NCBI RefSeq assembly: GCF_030035675.1 | Contig: NC_084482.1 | Coordinates: forward strand, 74,685,120-74,749,119 | Length of the DNA: 64,000 bases | From: Rhineura floridana | Lineage: Eukaryota; Chordata; Lepidosauria; Squamata; Rhineuridae | Reading direction: 5' to 3' | Shown: one piece after another, positions 12,140 through 22,590 of the stretch | Layout of the letters: the number at the start of each line of letters is the position of its first letter | Position numbering within the stretch: the stretch's first letter is position 1 | Position numbers and translations under genes: made by a program | The notes under the pieces: generated by a model | Told to the model about the DNA's origin: nothing | The model's input: only the letters and a program-made list of their open reading frames with translations | Databases searched by the model: none

Positions 12140-12527
12140 CTGGAATGGAAATTGACTGCTTTCAAGTCGATCCCGACTTATGGTTACCCTATGAATAGCG
12201 TTTTCATGGTAAGCGGTATTCAGAGGAGGTTTACCATTGCCTCCCTGAGGCTAGTCCTCCCCAGCTGGCTAGGGCCTGCTCAGCTTGCCACAGCTGCACA
12301 AGCCAGCCCCTTCCTTGTCCACAACTGCCAGATGGGGGGCAATTGGGCTCCTTGGGACTATGCAGCTTGCCTAAGGCTGCACAGGTGGCAGGGCATGTAA
12401 CCCCTGAGCCACTCACTGTGGGGTGATGTTTAGCTGGCCCTTTACACCTAGGAGACAACAAGCGAGGATTTGAACTCACAGACTCTGGACTCCCAGCCAG
12501 GCTCTCCTCCCCACTGTGCTATACTGT
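12140..12527 (-). mobile_element. BovB-tailed tRNA-derived SINE
   Basis: On the minus strand the head reads TAGCACAGTGGGGAGGAG (box A-like), followed by GAGTTCAAATCCTCG (box B-like), the internal RNA polymerase III promoter of a tRNA-derived SINE. The 3' tail carries CATAAGTCGGGATCGACTTG, which is the BovB LINE 3' terminus. The flanks AGTTTCTTTGTTAGG (12125-12139) and AGCTTCTTTGTTAGG (12528-12542) form a 15-bp target duplication with one mismatch. It resembles the Sauria SINE group, known to share the BovB tail and thus to be moved by BovB. Confidence 0.85.
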
Positions 12528-12599
12528 AGCTTCTTTGTTAGGTTAATGGGTCTGTTAAATACTGATCTACATGTCAAAGACTTGGCCAAGAGAAGATGT

Positions 12600-12930
12600 G
12601 TTAACATAGGAATGAGGGTAGCCGGTCCTTCACCTGCTGGGGCAGAAGGTAGATTTTGGGAGAGTCTGACGTGCAGCTAGGAGCTGGAAAGACAAAGAGA
12701 GACTTGCTTTGTGTGCTGAACCCCAAGCCATGGATTTGGGGATTAGCCTAGAAACATAATGGAGAAGCAAGATCCGTTAGACTGTTAATGTTTAGATACC
12801 CTCCATCTCACGCTCAGGTTGTATATATGTGTAAATAAAACTATATATCCTCAAGACTCCACAGGTTTTGCTGACCTTCATTCCAAGGAAACCAAACCCT
12901 GGGTAAGCGCTGGAACCCCAGGAAGTCTCT
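12600..12930 (+). other. Possible LTR-derived remnant
   Basis: GTTGTATATATGTGTAAATA followed by AAACTATATATCCTCAAG resembles a poly(A)-signal region of a reptile LTR. No terminal dinucleotides or target duplication could be fixed, so the identity is uncertain. Confidence 0.2.
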
Positions 12931-14195
12931 GTTTGGGGCAGTGGAGTTTCACCACAAAGGGCCAGACCTCAGCCACTGAATCATGACCAGATAGGTGCGA
13001 CTGGTAATAAAACTGCTACTGTCATCACAGGCTAATGCTGAAATCAAGGTGCATATGTACTTAAATATTACAAAACTTGAATTACAGGATAGGCAGAGGA
13101 GGCTGCCTCCTTACCTCCTGTGATAGATCTCCATATCTGTTTTTTTTTTTAAAGATAGAATCTATTGGTGGGCATGCCTCAGCTAAAACAGAGGAGTCAA
13201 GGGTGCAGCTTGTGCATTTAATAAAGGCCCCATTATTCAAGCACAGTTTGAATGGCCTTCAGTTTATTTTCCAGCAACTTTAATTTATGTTTGGGATGGA
13301 GTGGCCACTAGCAGTACTGTCAAGAGGAAATGTATCACCAGAAGGAGGACACAGATATGCATAAAATTTGCCTATGTATATTTATATTATAGATGGAAAA
13401 TAATAATTGCTTTAACTTAAATAGAAGTACGGTTCAGTATCGTGGGGGAGCCTGTGGGACCAGGTAACCTGTGAGCTTGCTAAATGTTGCTTCAAGCTCC
13501 CCTTTTCCTTCTTTGGGTTATCTTTAAACCAGACTTGGACGGCACAGCCTTTCCGAGAACGTGACCGCTCCCCTCTCTGCGCAAAGTAGGACACTGCCAC
13601 CTTCCCATGGGCCCCTCTGGCAGACATTTGACTCTTCCCCCACCCCCATGCCGTCCAGCCAGTGTAACCAGCGAATGGTAGTTGGTAGAGAAGGCGGCGC
13701 AATGACCAAAACATTAAGAGGCTGCACGAACATCGGTGCGATGAAGGGGGTAACCATCCGTCTCGCGCGCGCGTGGCAACAATAACAAACCACTGAAGTT
13801 GTAAAGCGGGGTGGGGTGCCGGGTGGGGAGGCGGCAGGAAAGAACAGGAATTGCTCGCTGACCAAGAAGAGCTACGGCTTCAACGAGGGGAGGGAGGGGC
13901 TTCCGAATGAAAGCAAGGCCTGCCTCCCAAATAATGGCAGTGTCCAAGTGAGCTTTGTCGTGTCCTGTCTCCAGGCTGGAAAAGACACGCCGCTGTTCTG
14001 GCTTCTAGAAGGCAGGCGGCGGCTTCCCCCACCTCTGGGCCTTTGTTGCTAATCTTTTAATCTGCTCCGGAAAGGAGAGAAGGGGATTTAGGGAGGACTG
14101 CAGCAGCTGCAAGCAACCCCCGCAAATCTCTGGCCTCGGCCAGCATCCTCCCTTCCCCTAGAGCTTGCTTCGGCTGCAGCGACGTCTCCTCCTCC

Positions 14196-14203
14196 TCACG
14201 TGA
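14196..14203. promoter_or_regulatory. Palindromic E-box TCACGTGA
   Basis: The 8-mer is fully palindromic and matches the preferred site of USF, MITF and TFEB family bHLH-leucine zipper factors. It lies 460 bp upstream of the PKN1 start codon inside the CpG island. Binding is inferred only from the motif. Confidence 0.45.
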
Positions 14204-14247
14204 CCAGCCCGGCAAGTTGGGCACTGGGAGAGAGCGAACGAGGCTGG

Positions 14248-14269
14248 CAGCCAGCCAGCCAGCCAGCCA
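14248..14269. repeat. (CAGC)n short tandem repeat in the promoter
   Basis: About five copies of CAGC lie just before the CCAAT box, in the probable 5' untranslated or promoter DNA of PKN1. Confidence 0.7.
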
Positions 14270-14662
14270 CTGGGGCCAATGCCGCAACAACAATAAAGAG
14301 CGGCAAAAAAGCGGCGGGGGTGTGTGAGGAGAGCCTGCCTCAGAGGCGCTCAAACAGAACGTTCGGCGGGCTCAAGTAGCGCGAGGAGGAGCCGCCGCCG
14401 CCGGACAAGCAGCGCGAACCTCCGGGGGAAAGGACTCCTCTCAGCTCCTCCTTTCGTCCGTTCACTGCCCGTTCCTGGGCGGGTAGTCCGCCCCCTTGCG
14501 GGGCTCGACGGCTCCCTCCATACACGCACCACAAAACGGAGGAGGATGGCGGGTTGGCTGTTGCCGTAAGAGCAGCCCTGGGGAGCAGAGCCTTCCCCGG
14601 GAGCAACAAGAAGTCGGGGAGGAAACCAGCCGAGCCTTGGCGGGAAGCGCAAAGCCAGCGAG

Positions 14663-14683
14663 ATGGCCAACGAGTCGCTTCAG
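14663..14683 (+). CDS. PKN1: PKN1 coding exon 1 (residues 1-7)
   Basis: The exon encodes MANESLQ and ends at a GTAAAA splice donor (14684). PKN1 is a serine/threonine kinase of the PKC-related AGC group, activated by Rho GTPases and lipids and acting in the cytoplasm on cytoskeleton and signalling targets. Human PKN1 starts MASDAVQ, and SEPRSW follows directly (from memory). The length of seven codons and the phase-0 junction agree, and exon 2 here begins SDPDNW. The ATG has G at -3 and G at +4, and an in-frame TAA at 14567-14569 closes the frame upstream, so this is the first usable start. The exon sits in the CpG island. Known PKN1 isoforms use other first exons in mammals, which I cannot assess here. 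Confidence 0.85.
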
Positions 14684-15000
14684 GTAAAACTCAGAATTTT
14701 CCTGTGGGTGTCGCGACGCACACCACAGTCATCGCGCGCGCCAGCCAGGCTTTTTTTCCCCCCGAGGGGGGAGATAAGAGGGCCGCCCATCTCTCTGCGT
14801 GCTTGGGACATGCAACGGACGAGGGGTTGTGGGATTCTTCCCCCATCCAACGCGGGCGGGCATTGTCTGTCTCGCTCGTCTACTCTCCTCTTTCAGTCCA
14901 GATGGTGATGGTGGTGGTAGCAGCAGCAGACCATTCCTCGTTCAGGCTCTGTGCACAGGAGGCCAGATCCCAGCGCTGGTTTCGCTAGGGAAGGGACCGG

Positions 15001-18000
15001 GCCGGCTGGGACAAGTCATATTTTGTAAGGGAAAGGGCCGGCTGAGCTTGGATCTCAAAAGACTTGGCCGCTCATTCCTGTTCAGTCACCAACCCTATGG
15101 GTAGCCTTGGGCAAGTGACTGTATCTTTATCAGTTATGGGGGGGGAAACCCGGAATACTTCATGATCACGTAGGTGGCCCACTGGATAGCGATAGTAAAT
15201 GATAGTTCATATGCTTATTATGAAGTACTAAACATCTGAATAACTATGACCATTTTCATCTTATCATTCTGGGTGGGGGAAGCAATCCACATCTTCAATG
15301 TGCTTGTCTTCTATACCGTGCCACCCATCAGTTGAGTCTCTTAAGATTCCTTGCAACTAAGCCATCAGTTAGTTAGGATGCTAACTATAGGTTTTATTTC
15401 CGTTGTGAGGGAGGGGTCTCTTTTGTCCATTTATCTAACATAGCACCCCTCTTGTGAGCCTGCATATGCCAGTGCCATCAAAATTGGGGATCCTACCCTC
15501 CTTCTGGTGACCCCAATGTGATGAAACATTCCCTCTCAGCTGTGTGCCTTAGAAGGAACCCTCTTCTATGGAGGGGGCAGAGCAAGTGACTGCAGAGCAG
15601 ATGACAGTTTTCCTTCTTTTAACTTGGGTGGGTTTATTTTGTGTCCCATCCTCCCAATGATGAAGGTTAAAGACGGGTTGCCTGTGGGTCTAATGACATG
15701 CTAGCTTTGCCCTACTTGGGAGCTTTGAGCCCTAGCTAGCCAGGTTGTCTCCAAGAATCTTTACTTGTCTGTCTTGTTTCATGGTTGCTGGCCTTAGTGC
15801 CAGCTTCTTTCCCTGTTCCTTCACACATCTGTTTGGATTTACTGTTTCTATCTGTGGGCCCAGATGAGTTTTACAGTCATAAATGCTGAAGTGAGACTTT
15901 TAATCAGGAAGGCATGCAGCAAAGCTCTGTGGGAGGCAGCACCTTTCCTAAGATGAATTTTATTTGCCAGCAAGCATCCTTCAGGCTTTGTGATCCTGTG
16001 TTGAATCCATGGAGTTGTGCATGTCATAGAGTTACAAGGAACTCTGTGTATGAAGCTACTTGTTAAGGACTGTCTAGAGTTATGGGGTGGAGACCCTACT
16101 CTGTGGCAGAGATTGTTGGGTTGTTGGTTGTTTTGGAAATATAGGGCATCTGGCAACCCTTTTCTATAAAGTAAATTGTAGGATAAGGACTCTGGCAGGT
16201 ATATGATTTTGCTGCTTGCTTGTTTAAATGATTATTGCCAGCTTAAAAATCGATGCACTAAAACCTTGCTTCCTTGTCTGTGCAGCTAACAACATTTCAA
16301 TTATTAAAGATATGGTGCTGATAATCAAATCCATTACTGTCAGCCCCTTACCTTGCACTGTCAACAAAGACCATTGAGTTAAAAGGGACAGAAAGATCAG
16401 ATTAAGCGTTTGCCCTGACATTGCATTTTGTATTTTGTTCAGCTTGAATGCTTGAAATGAAGAATAAACAATATTCTTCTCAGGTAGCATATTTCAGTAG
16501 GTCACAGGGCAAAGTGAGTTCTTGAAGAAGACAAACGTGAGGCAAGAAGCAATAACAGGTTGTTATGAAATTAATTTCAGTCCTTTCACATGCTGTGACC
16601 ATGCAAAAGAACATATGATAATATGGTCAACTGATTGCAAAACTAAATGCATCTAACATTTCTCCCATTTTAAAAAAATAAAAAGGAGCTTTTGAGTGCT
16701 TTAATTGGGAGTGGAAGAATGGGAGGGTAGTAGACTGGGGAAAGGGTCTGCTTAAGGTGTTTTTAGTCAGTGGCCAAAACAACCCAGTCAGCTGTGAAAG
16801 TCTTTTTATCCCCTGGCCATTCCATTCCCAATTGCAGTACCTTTGGATTGTTTTTCACTTCTTCTCAGGAGATGTCTTTAGCTCTCTGGCTTTAAATGAG
16901 TAGGGTGGAAGGCAGCCCAGATTTCCCCTTTACAACATAAAGGAAGTGTCTTCCAGACTTGTAATTTTTGTAACATTTACCTTGCACTTAAGCAGATTTA
17001 ACATCTGATAAATTTTCATTTACACATTACTTTCACTTGCAAAAGTTTGGATTCATAACATCTTTCAGCTAGAAAACCTACTACTTTCCTTCTGTAATTC
17101 TCTGTGAACATATTTATGCACATTGTGAAGCATTGTGGATTAGACGTTGCTTAATTTCTGAGTCAAATATCAGCTTTTCTGCAGTTTCAAAGCTTGATTC
17201 TTTGGTCTTCCATAATGTACTGTTCAGTAAAAATCCCAGGCTTAGACAGAAACACGAAGGATTAGGGGGGTTAAAGGGGTTTTTTTTGCAAGAGTTTGAA
17301 ATTGTTTCATTTTATTTACAGAACTTGATGTTTCACATGCTTGAAGGCAGGCGGGTGAGATGGCAAGCTATAGTTTAACAACAGGACTACATTACTATGC
17401 ATACTCGGGACTAAAGATGCAATGTGTGTGTAGTTGAACACTGTGGAACTTGCATCCGAGTTAACATGGATAGGATATCACAAACCAGAAAGCAAAACTG
17501 AAAAATTAAATAATAACTGATGTTACCAAAACCGTCTTTGATTATCCAAGTAGAGAGGTAAAAATCAAAAAGCAGAAAGTAGCTGGGAGCTTTCAAAAGC
17601 TATTTCAGGATTTTGAGCCTGCAAGTGCTTATGAACTCTCTTATTTTGCCCATTTGAGGAAGTACTGCTACAGAGGCTATCATGTGAGTTGAAGCTAGGG
17701 ACATGGCTAAATACACATGGGACTTCTAAGATATCAGGCTTGAACTATACTATATATGTTAGAGCCTGGGGAACTGGGGGGAAGGGGAGTAAAAAATGAA
17801 TTGATCTTATAAGATGAGAATTTGAACAATATTGACTATTCTTGAAACTCCACAAAATCCCACCAGGAAAGGATGAGGAGAGAGACACAGAAACAAACTG
17901 AGAAACACTGATGTCAGCTTTCTTGTTTCCTAGAATGTTGCCTTTTTAAAAAGTTGGTGTGATGTGGATTAGATTTAATACAAATCTTAACATGTAAACA

Positions 18001-18184
18001 GTTGTACAGTTCTGCAGAGCCTGGGAAGGAGTGAATTGTCCATTCATTTTTCATCCTGTAGGGTGAAGGAAAACTGGTTTCCTAACCTAATAGATTCTGG
18101 AGAGTATCATGATACTTAGTATTTATATAGGGCTGTATTCTGTGTAGTGGTAAGCTAAGTGTTTCATCAGTGAAAGGATTTCTC
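15001..18184. other. Intron 1, no recognised repeat or exon
   Basis: A short stretch around 15090-15130 (TAGCCTTGGGCAAGTGACTG) resembles the core of a MIR SINE. The remainder appears to be unique intronic sequence. Being close to the promoter and nearly repeat-free, it is a reasonable place to look for enhancers, but no specific element is shown. Confidence 0.4.
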
Positions 18185-18473
18185 CTTGCACAGCGGAACA
18201 TTCCTTTTCTGTGGTGGCCCCCGAATTATGGAACAGCTTACCGGAGGAAATACGCCTGGCGCCTACGGTTCTTTCTTTTAGGCGCCAGGTTAAGACCTGG
18301 CTATACTCCCAGGCATTTTAATGTTTAATGCTTTATGTTTAATGTTTTTAGTTTGATGTGTTCCTTTGTTACTGATTTTATTCTATATTGTATTTTAATC
18401 TCGTTTTGTACACCGCCCAGAGAGCTATTAGCTATGGGCAGTCTAGAAATGAAAATAAATAAAATAAATAAAT
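18185..18473 (+). mobile_element. L2-like LINE 3' end
   Basis: The 3' terminal segment of an L2/CR1-group LINE: a remnant of TGGTGGCCCCCGAATTATGG, a GGCGCCAGGTTAAGACCTGG segment, then ACCGCCCAGAGAGCTATTAG and an AATAAATAAAATAAATAAAT tail. The same family ends are seen at 36915-37184 and 53880-54006. No coding capacity. Confidence 0.75.
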
Positions 18474-19073
18474 TCTCCCCCTCTCCCTCCCCTTAATCTG
18501 TTCTGAGAGTTACTCCAATCCTCCAGAGAAGATTGGGGGAGGAAGGGGAGACATACTGTTGTGCTTGTGGTAATCGTTGCACTGGCACAATTATTTAGTT
18601 GAATACAGCCCATAGTACTTAATTTTGTTCAGTGCTTCACATACTTTTACAAAAAATCCTTGCTTCCCAGTAGAGATGGGGAACCTGTGACTCTTCTGAT
18701 GTTGTTGTACTGTAACTCCCATCATCCCTGACCATTCACCATGCTAGCTGGGGCTAATGAGAATTAGAGTTTAAGAATAGTAAGAACGACAGGTTAGCAG
18801 TGGCGTCACTAGGGTTGGGGTCACCCAGTGCGGTAACTCATGGTGTCACCCCCCATGAACCTCCTCCCGTACCAGACCTAGGGTGCCTAGGGGCGGGGCA
18901 GCTCTGGGTTAGGGTTGCCATATTCCAGTTCCACAAATCCGGGAAGGCTAATTTGCATATTATGCAAATATTTGTATATTAATATTTGGATTGTCCAGTT
19001 GTTTTGTTTTTGTGCCTAGGAATTACCACCAAAAACTGGGGAAAGATGTGAGAAATCTTTTTTTAAAAAAAAA

Positions 19074-19125
19074 CTTAACATTTTCAGCCTTAAATGCCTA
19101 GACTCTAGTTTCCAACACTATGGAA
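19074..19125. repeat. 52-bp target duplication, left copy
   Basis: This segment is identical, base for base, to 20991-21042 and brackets the L1-like insertion. The A-run before it may extend the duplication further. It belongs to the host hAT element. Confidence 0.9.
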
Positions 19126-20990
19126 CACTTCCGGGAAGGGTGACTTCGCTTGTGCCTGCTTTTGAGACGGGCTCCCGCCTCAAAAGAAGCTTATTCAGAT
19201 ATAAATCAGTCAGAACATTTTTTTTTTTTGACTGATGAAATTTCTCCTGGGCAGGGAGAAACGTAGAGATCAACCTCAAAAGCCTGTTTTTGTTGGGAGG
19301 ACTGGATTTCATTAATTTATGAGAAAAGGTCCAGCCAACAATGCCGGACGGACTTCCAAACTTTTGCTCTATCTGTTTAATGCGATACGTTTATCTTTTC
19401 TTCAAAGAGAAAACCGACTAACAGGCAAGCACCCTTCTTTCTATTATTTTTCTTACTTGGTTTAAATTGTTGCAGCAAAAGGAGATTTGCCAGATTGATC
19501 GGCTTTGAAGTACTTCTGGGTGAGCTATAACTCTTCTCTGTTATTCACGAAATTAACAGCTTATCTCTGTTTCTGTTGCAAAAAGCTGTCCTGGAAGTGC
19601 ATCCTAAAGATATAAACAGAAGAGGGATTTCTATTCCGAGGAATGTTATATTGTCTGGGACTATTCTCTTTTTGGTCTATTTTATTTCGACGAATCTGCT
19701 TCTTCACGACGCCACTAACTGTTTTGATGCTGGGAACCAAATTTGTTTTGTATTCTTGAACATAGAGAGATAAGGCAGGCTGCTCTGTTTATACTGTGAT
19801 GTCATCAAGCCTGGAATATTAACCCAATTGTTGCTGAAATAAGAAGTGGTTCTTCTTTACTTCTGTTTTGCTTTGTTTTCGTGGTTTTAAAAATGGCAAT
19901 CAAGAAAGTGGCTGAGAATCTGGAAGTAATTATGTTTCAGAAAATAATGGATGAGATTGAGATAACGAAACAAACCCTGCGACAGGGCAGTAAGGAGCTG
20001 AAAATTGAACTGAGCAAAATGACGCAGGAGTTTAAAGAAATAGGGGATCCTGTGAGAGAGGAGAATGAGATCAGAGATGAGAAAAGAAAAAATAAAGGGA
20101 AGATACAAGCCCTGGAGATTGGAACAAATGTGGAATTGGAAAAAGATCTGGAGTTTATGGATATTAAAAATAAAATCTACTGTTTGGAATTTAACGTTAT
20201 CTCTGAAGAAATTAATGAAGATATTAGAGATAAAGTTATCAATGGCTTGGATAATCTTCTGGACTGGAATGACGTGATGGAGTTTGATATAGTGAAAATC
20301 TATGGAATTAACTGCAGCCATGTGACAATGGAAAAACTCTCAATAGATGAGCCAGTGCATTTTGTAAAAAAGAAGAGCAGAGATATGACTTTACAACAGT
20401 ACTTCAGCAACTTATTCAGAATGGATGGCAAGAAAATATTTGGGATAGAGGAAATTCCCATCAGACTCTTATTATATGACTATGGCTATGACAGCAAGAT
20501 TATTATGGAATACTGATAATGGAAGATTGGACACTGAAATTACTGGATTTAACAGGACTATTGAAGATGGAAGATGAAATTAATAGGGATAATGGAATAA
20601 TGGCTATTGAAATTATTGGACCTAACAGATTTTGATGAGATGGATTAATCGAAATGTTTATTTGGAGAAAAATTGATAGATATATTTCTTAAAGAATTGA
20701 AACCTCTCTTTGACTTTTTGTGGAAAGAATAAAGTAATGTTTATGAGATTTGATGATTAATTAAGATAACTACTGGAGGAAAGTGATTTTATAATATAAT
20801 TTAAGAGACAGGATTGTTATATATTGTAGACCTATAACTGATTTGATCTGTGACAAATGGGAAGTCAATATTTTATTTTTTTGTTTAATCATTTTTGTTT
20901 TGTTTTGTTTTTTGTCTTTGAATGTTTTATGATTTTGTTTTGTATGTTTTATGAAAATTTGAATAAAAATTATTGTAAAAAAAAAAAAAA
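19126..20990 (+). mobile_element. L1-like element with ORF1 only (half-L1 type), innermost layer
   Basis: The element is 1,865 bp. It starts CACTTCCGGGAAGGGTGACT, has one open frame (19893-20516), a T-rich untranslated stretch and an AATAAAAATTATTG signal, and ends in 14 A. A 52-bp exact duplication flanks it. Target-primed reverse transcription by an L1-type enzyme would explain the poly(A) and the duplication. No endonuclease or reverse transcriptase is present. The arrangement resembles the mammalian HAL1 half-L1 elements (ORF1 kept, ORF2 lost), but I have no proof of common origin. The insertion site is inside a hAT element. Confidence 0.7.
19893..20516 (+). CDS. L1 ORF1-like protein of the half-L1 element
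   Basis: The frame encodes 207 residues from ATG at 19893, after an A-rich context. A GTG 12 bases earlier extends the open frame but is not a likely start. Residues about 1-100 are rich in K, E, I and L in a coiled-coil pattern (KMTQEFKEIG and similar). They are followed by a segment of the kind seen in the RNA-recognition part of L1 ORF1 proteins (ALEIGTNVELEKDLEFMD, then IYGINC and DMTLQQYFSNLF) and an IEEIPIRLLLYDY stretch typical of the C-terminal domain edge. L1 ORF1 proteins bind RNA as trimers and chaperone the element RNA. At 207 residues it is shorter than usual (about 300), so the C-terminal domain is incomplete. The frame is open throughout, which is notable in a nested element. 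Identity is inferred from pattern, not from a search. Confidence 0.6.
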   Translation: MAIKKVAENLEVIMFQKIMDEIEITKQTLRQGSKELKIELSKMTQEFKEIGDPVREENEIRDEKRKNKGKIQALEIGTNVELEKDLEFMDIKNKIYCLEFNVISEEINEDIRDKVINGLDNLLDWNDVMEFDIVKIYGINCSHVTMEKLSIDEPVHFVKKKSRDMTLQQYFSNLFRMDGKKIFGIEEIPIRLLLYDYGYDSKIIMEY

Positions 20991-21042
20991 CTTAACATTT
21001 TCAGCCTTAAATGCCTAGACTCTAGTTTCCAACACTATGGAA
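20991..21042. repeat. 52-bp target duplication, right copy
   Basis: Second copy, identical to 19074-19125, directly after the 14-A tail of the L1-like element. After it the host hAT sequence resumes. Confidence 0.9.
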
Positions 21043-21180
21043 TGTTGATGGATTGATTAAGAGGATTTATATCCTGCCCTTCTGCTGTTAAAAACAGAGC
21101 TCAGCACAGCTTACAAATATAATAAAAACAATAAAAATGCACAGTCAATACAAAAACATAATAAAAACACAAAATAGCAA
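21043..21180 (-). mobile_element. LINE 3'-tail fragment inside the hAT element
   Basis: GGATTTATATCCTGCCCTTC followed by GCTTACAAATATAATAAAAAC matches the minus-strand form of the L2-like LINE tails found elsewhere in the window. It is a small remnant. Confidence 0.45.
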
Positions 21181-22017
21181 CAAACATAAAGTAAGTCAGG
21201 GCAGCAGTACGGTTAACCATTACATATACGATATATTTCAGAGATGTGGTGGGTGGAGAAAAACAAGCCAAAATGTTAGGAAAAGGAGTCTTTCACACCA
21301 CATGCTCAGTTCTAAATACTGTTGCAGCAAGTTTTACAAGTTCCTCCAGTATTCCACTGGTGCAGGCACTTAGACATTCAAAGTATCTGTATGTTTCTTA
21401 GGTTTTATAAAGGCACAGCTTTGCTTAACTCAAAATTTCTTCTCCCTTTGATCAACCACATCTACACAGGTTCCACCTCACTACTCAAAATGAAACTGGG
21501 CCTGGAAGTGTGCAACAACCGCACACATACCTTGCTAATTAGATTACCAATGCCAGGATGTCTGTCTTATCGACTACTCTCCTGCTCCCCCCCTTCCCCA
21601 TCGGGCATCATGAAAGACCCAGTCCTGGGCTCAGAAAGAAAATTAATATCTGGTCCTCTTCAAAGTACTGATAAGCCTCTTGTTTTAATTAAAATAATAA
21701 TTATAAGTTCTTGCTCTTATCACTAATGGGAGTTAATTATCTTGCATATGCTGCTGTTGCTTCTATGGCTGTAACAGAGTGAGGTTAAAGATAAGTGAAA
21801 TGCAAATAGGAAAGAAAAAACAAAAGGCAGTAACACTTTCCTAAATGTAATACCATACCAACCACAACAAGATTCCTATGAGTAAGGCAGAAAACTAAGC
21901 ATCTCACAACCAGTCAGGATTCCTAACCAAAAACCAAAAATAGGATAAATGAAGAAATAGTTATATAAGCATGACTATCAAATATATTTATTATTTACAC
22001 AAACTGTAAAGATATTT

Positions 22018-22105
22018 ATAGTGCAATCCTAGGTTTATTTATTCAGAAGCAAGTCCCAGCGTATTCAGTGGGGCTTACTCAAACAGGGACAGAACTGCAA
22101 CCTCA
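22018..22105. repeat. Short interspersed palindromic repeat, copy 1
   Basis: Contains GTGCAATCCTAGG and CAGTGGGGCTTACTC, the two halves of a 90-bp repeat seen also at 22497, 27057 and 44400. The ends read as inverted copies of AGGATTGCA, suggesting a tiny non-coding DNA element. Confidence 0.5.
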
Positions 22106-22189
22106 AGTGATAAGCAACTTCATTCACACAACCCAAAATTCTGAATCATGCCACTTTATGCTGTTTTGCAACTGTTTATACTTGTTTTT

Positions 22190-22310
22190 ATGGTTATTAG
22201 ATTTTAAATGGCTTTAATTCTTGTTCTGAGCTGCCTTGGTTTCCAACCCTACCTCACAGGGTTGTTGGAAAGACTACACACACACACACTGCAGATGTAT
22301 AAATACATAC
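22190..22310 (+). mobile_element. SINE tail of the MIR/L2 type
   Basis: CCCTACCTCACAGGGTTGTT is the conserved 3' segment of MIR-like tRNA SINEs that share their tail with L2-type LINEs. It is followed by a (CA)n run at about 22273-22289. The head of the SINE is not recognisable. Confidence 0.5.
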
Positions 22311-22496
22311 AGCCCATATAATAGTTTATTGTCAAACCAGTTGGTCATTGCAGAAAAATCAGTATTAGTTTCCTACAGAATAAAAACTGTAATACCTAAG
22401 TAAGACCTGCCTACTTGCTTTAAAATAGGACTGGAGGGAAGGGGGACAGAAAGAGAACACAAACACAATTCTTTCTTACATTCACTCCAAAGTCCC

Positions 22497-22590
22497 ATTG
22501 ATTTTCAGTACATTCATAACCATGTCTACTCAAAAGTAAATCCTGTTGAATTCAATGGGATTTACTCTGAACATATGGGATTAGCAATGA
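22497..22590. repeat. Short interspersed palindromic repeat, copy 2
   Basis: CATGTCTACTCAAAAGTAAA and TTGAATTCAATGGGATTTAC show it belongs with the copies at 22018, 27057 and 44400. Confidence 0.5.

Larger units (their letters stand above)
13530..15000. promoter_or_regulatory. PKN1: CpG island and PKN1 promoter region
   Basis: Base composition rises sharply and CpG is frequent (CTCGCGCGCGCGTGG, GCCGCCGCCGCCGG, AAGTAGCGCGAGG), unlike the A/T-rich surroundings. Within it are TCACGTGA (14196-14203), a palindromic E-box of the USF/MITF/TFE type, a CCAAT box (14276-14280), and GC boxes GGGCGGG and CCGCCCCC (about 14477-14495). No TATA box is evident, as is usual for island promoters of widely expressed genes. 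The transcription start is not visible from sequence. It probably lies between about 14200 and 14550, upstream of exon 1. A divergent transcript to the left cannot be excluded. Confidence 0.75.

Noticed and set aside
12490-12527. tRNA gene on the minus strand
   Set aside because: Box A- and B-like text belongs to a SINE head with a BovB tail and a target duplication. No cloverleaf is formed.
13412-14670. Several overlapping open frames on both strands in the CpG island
   Set aside because: High G/C content removes stop codons by chance. None has a recognised domain, and the frames overlap one another and the PKN1 first exon.
19887-20321. 144-codon minus-strand frame opposite the ORF1-like frame
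   Set aside because: A shadow of the A-rich ORF1 coding strand. The plus-strand frame has the L1 ORF1-like pattern.
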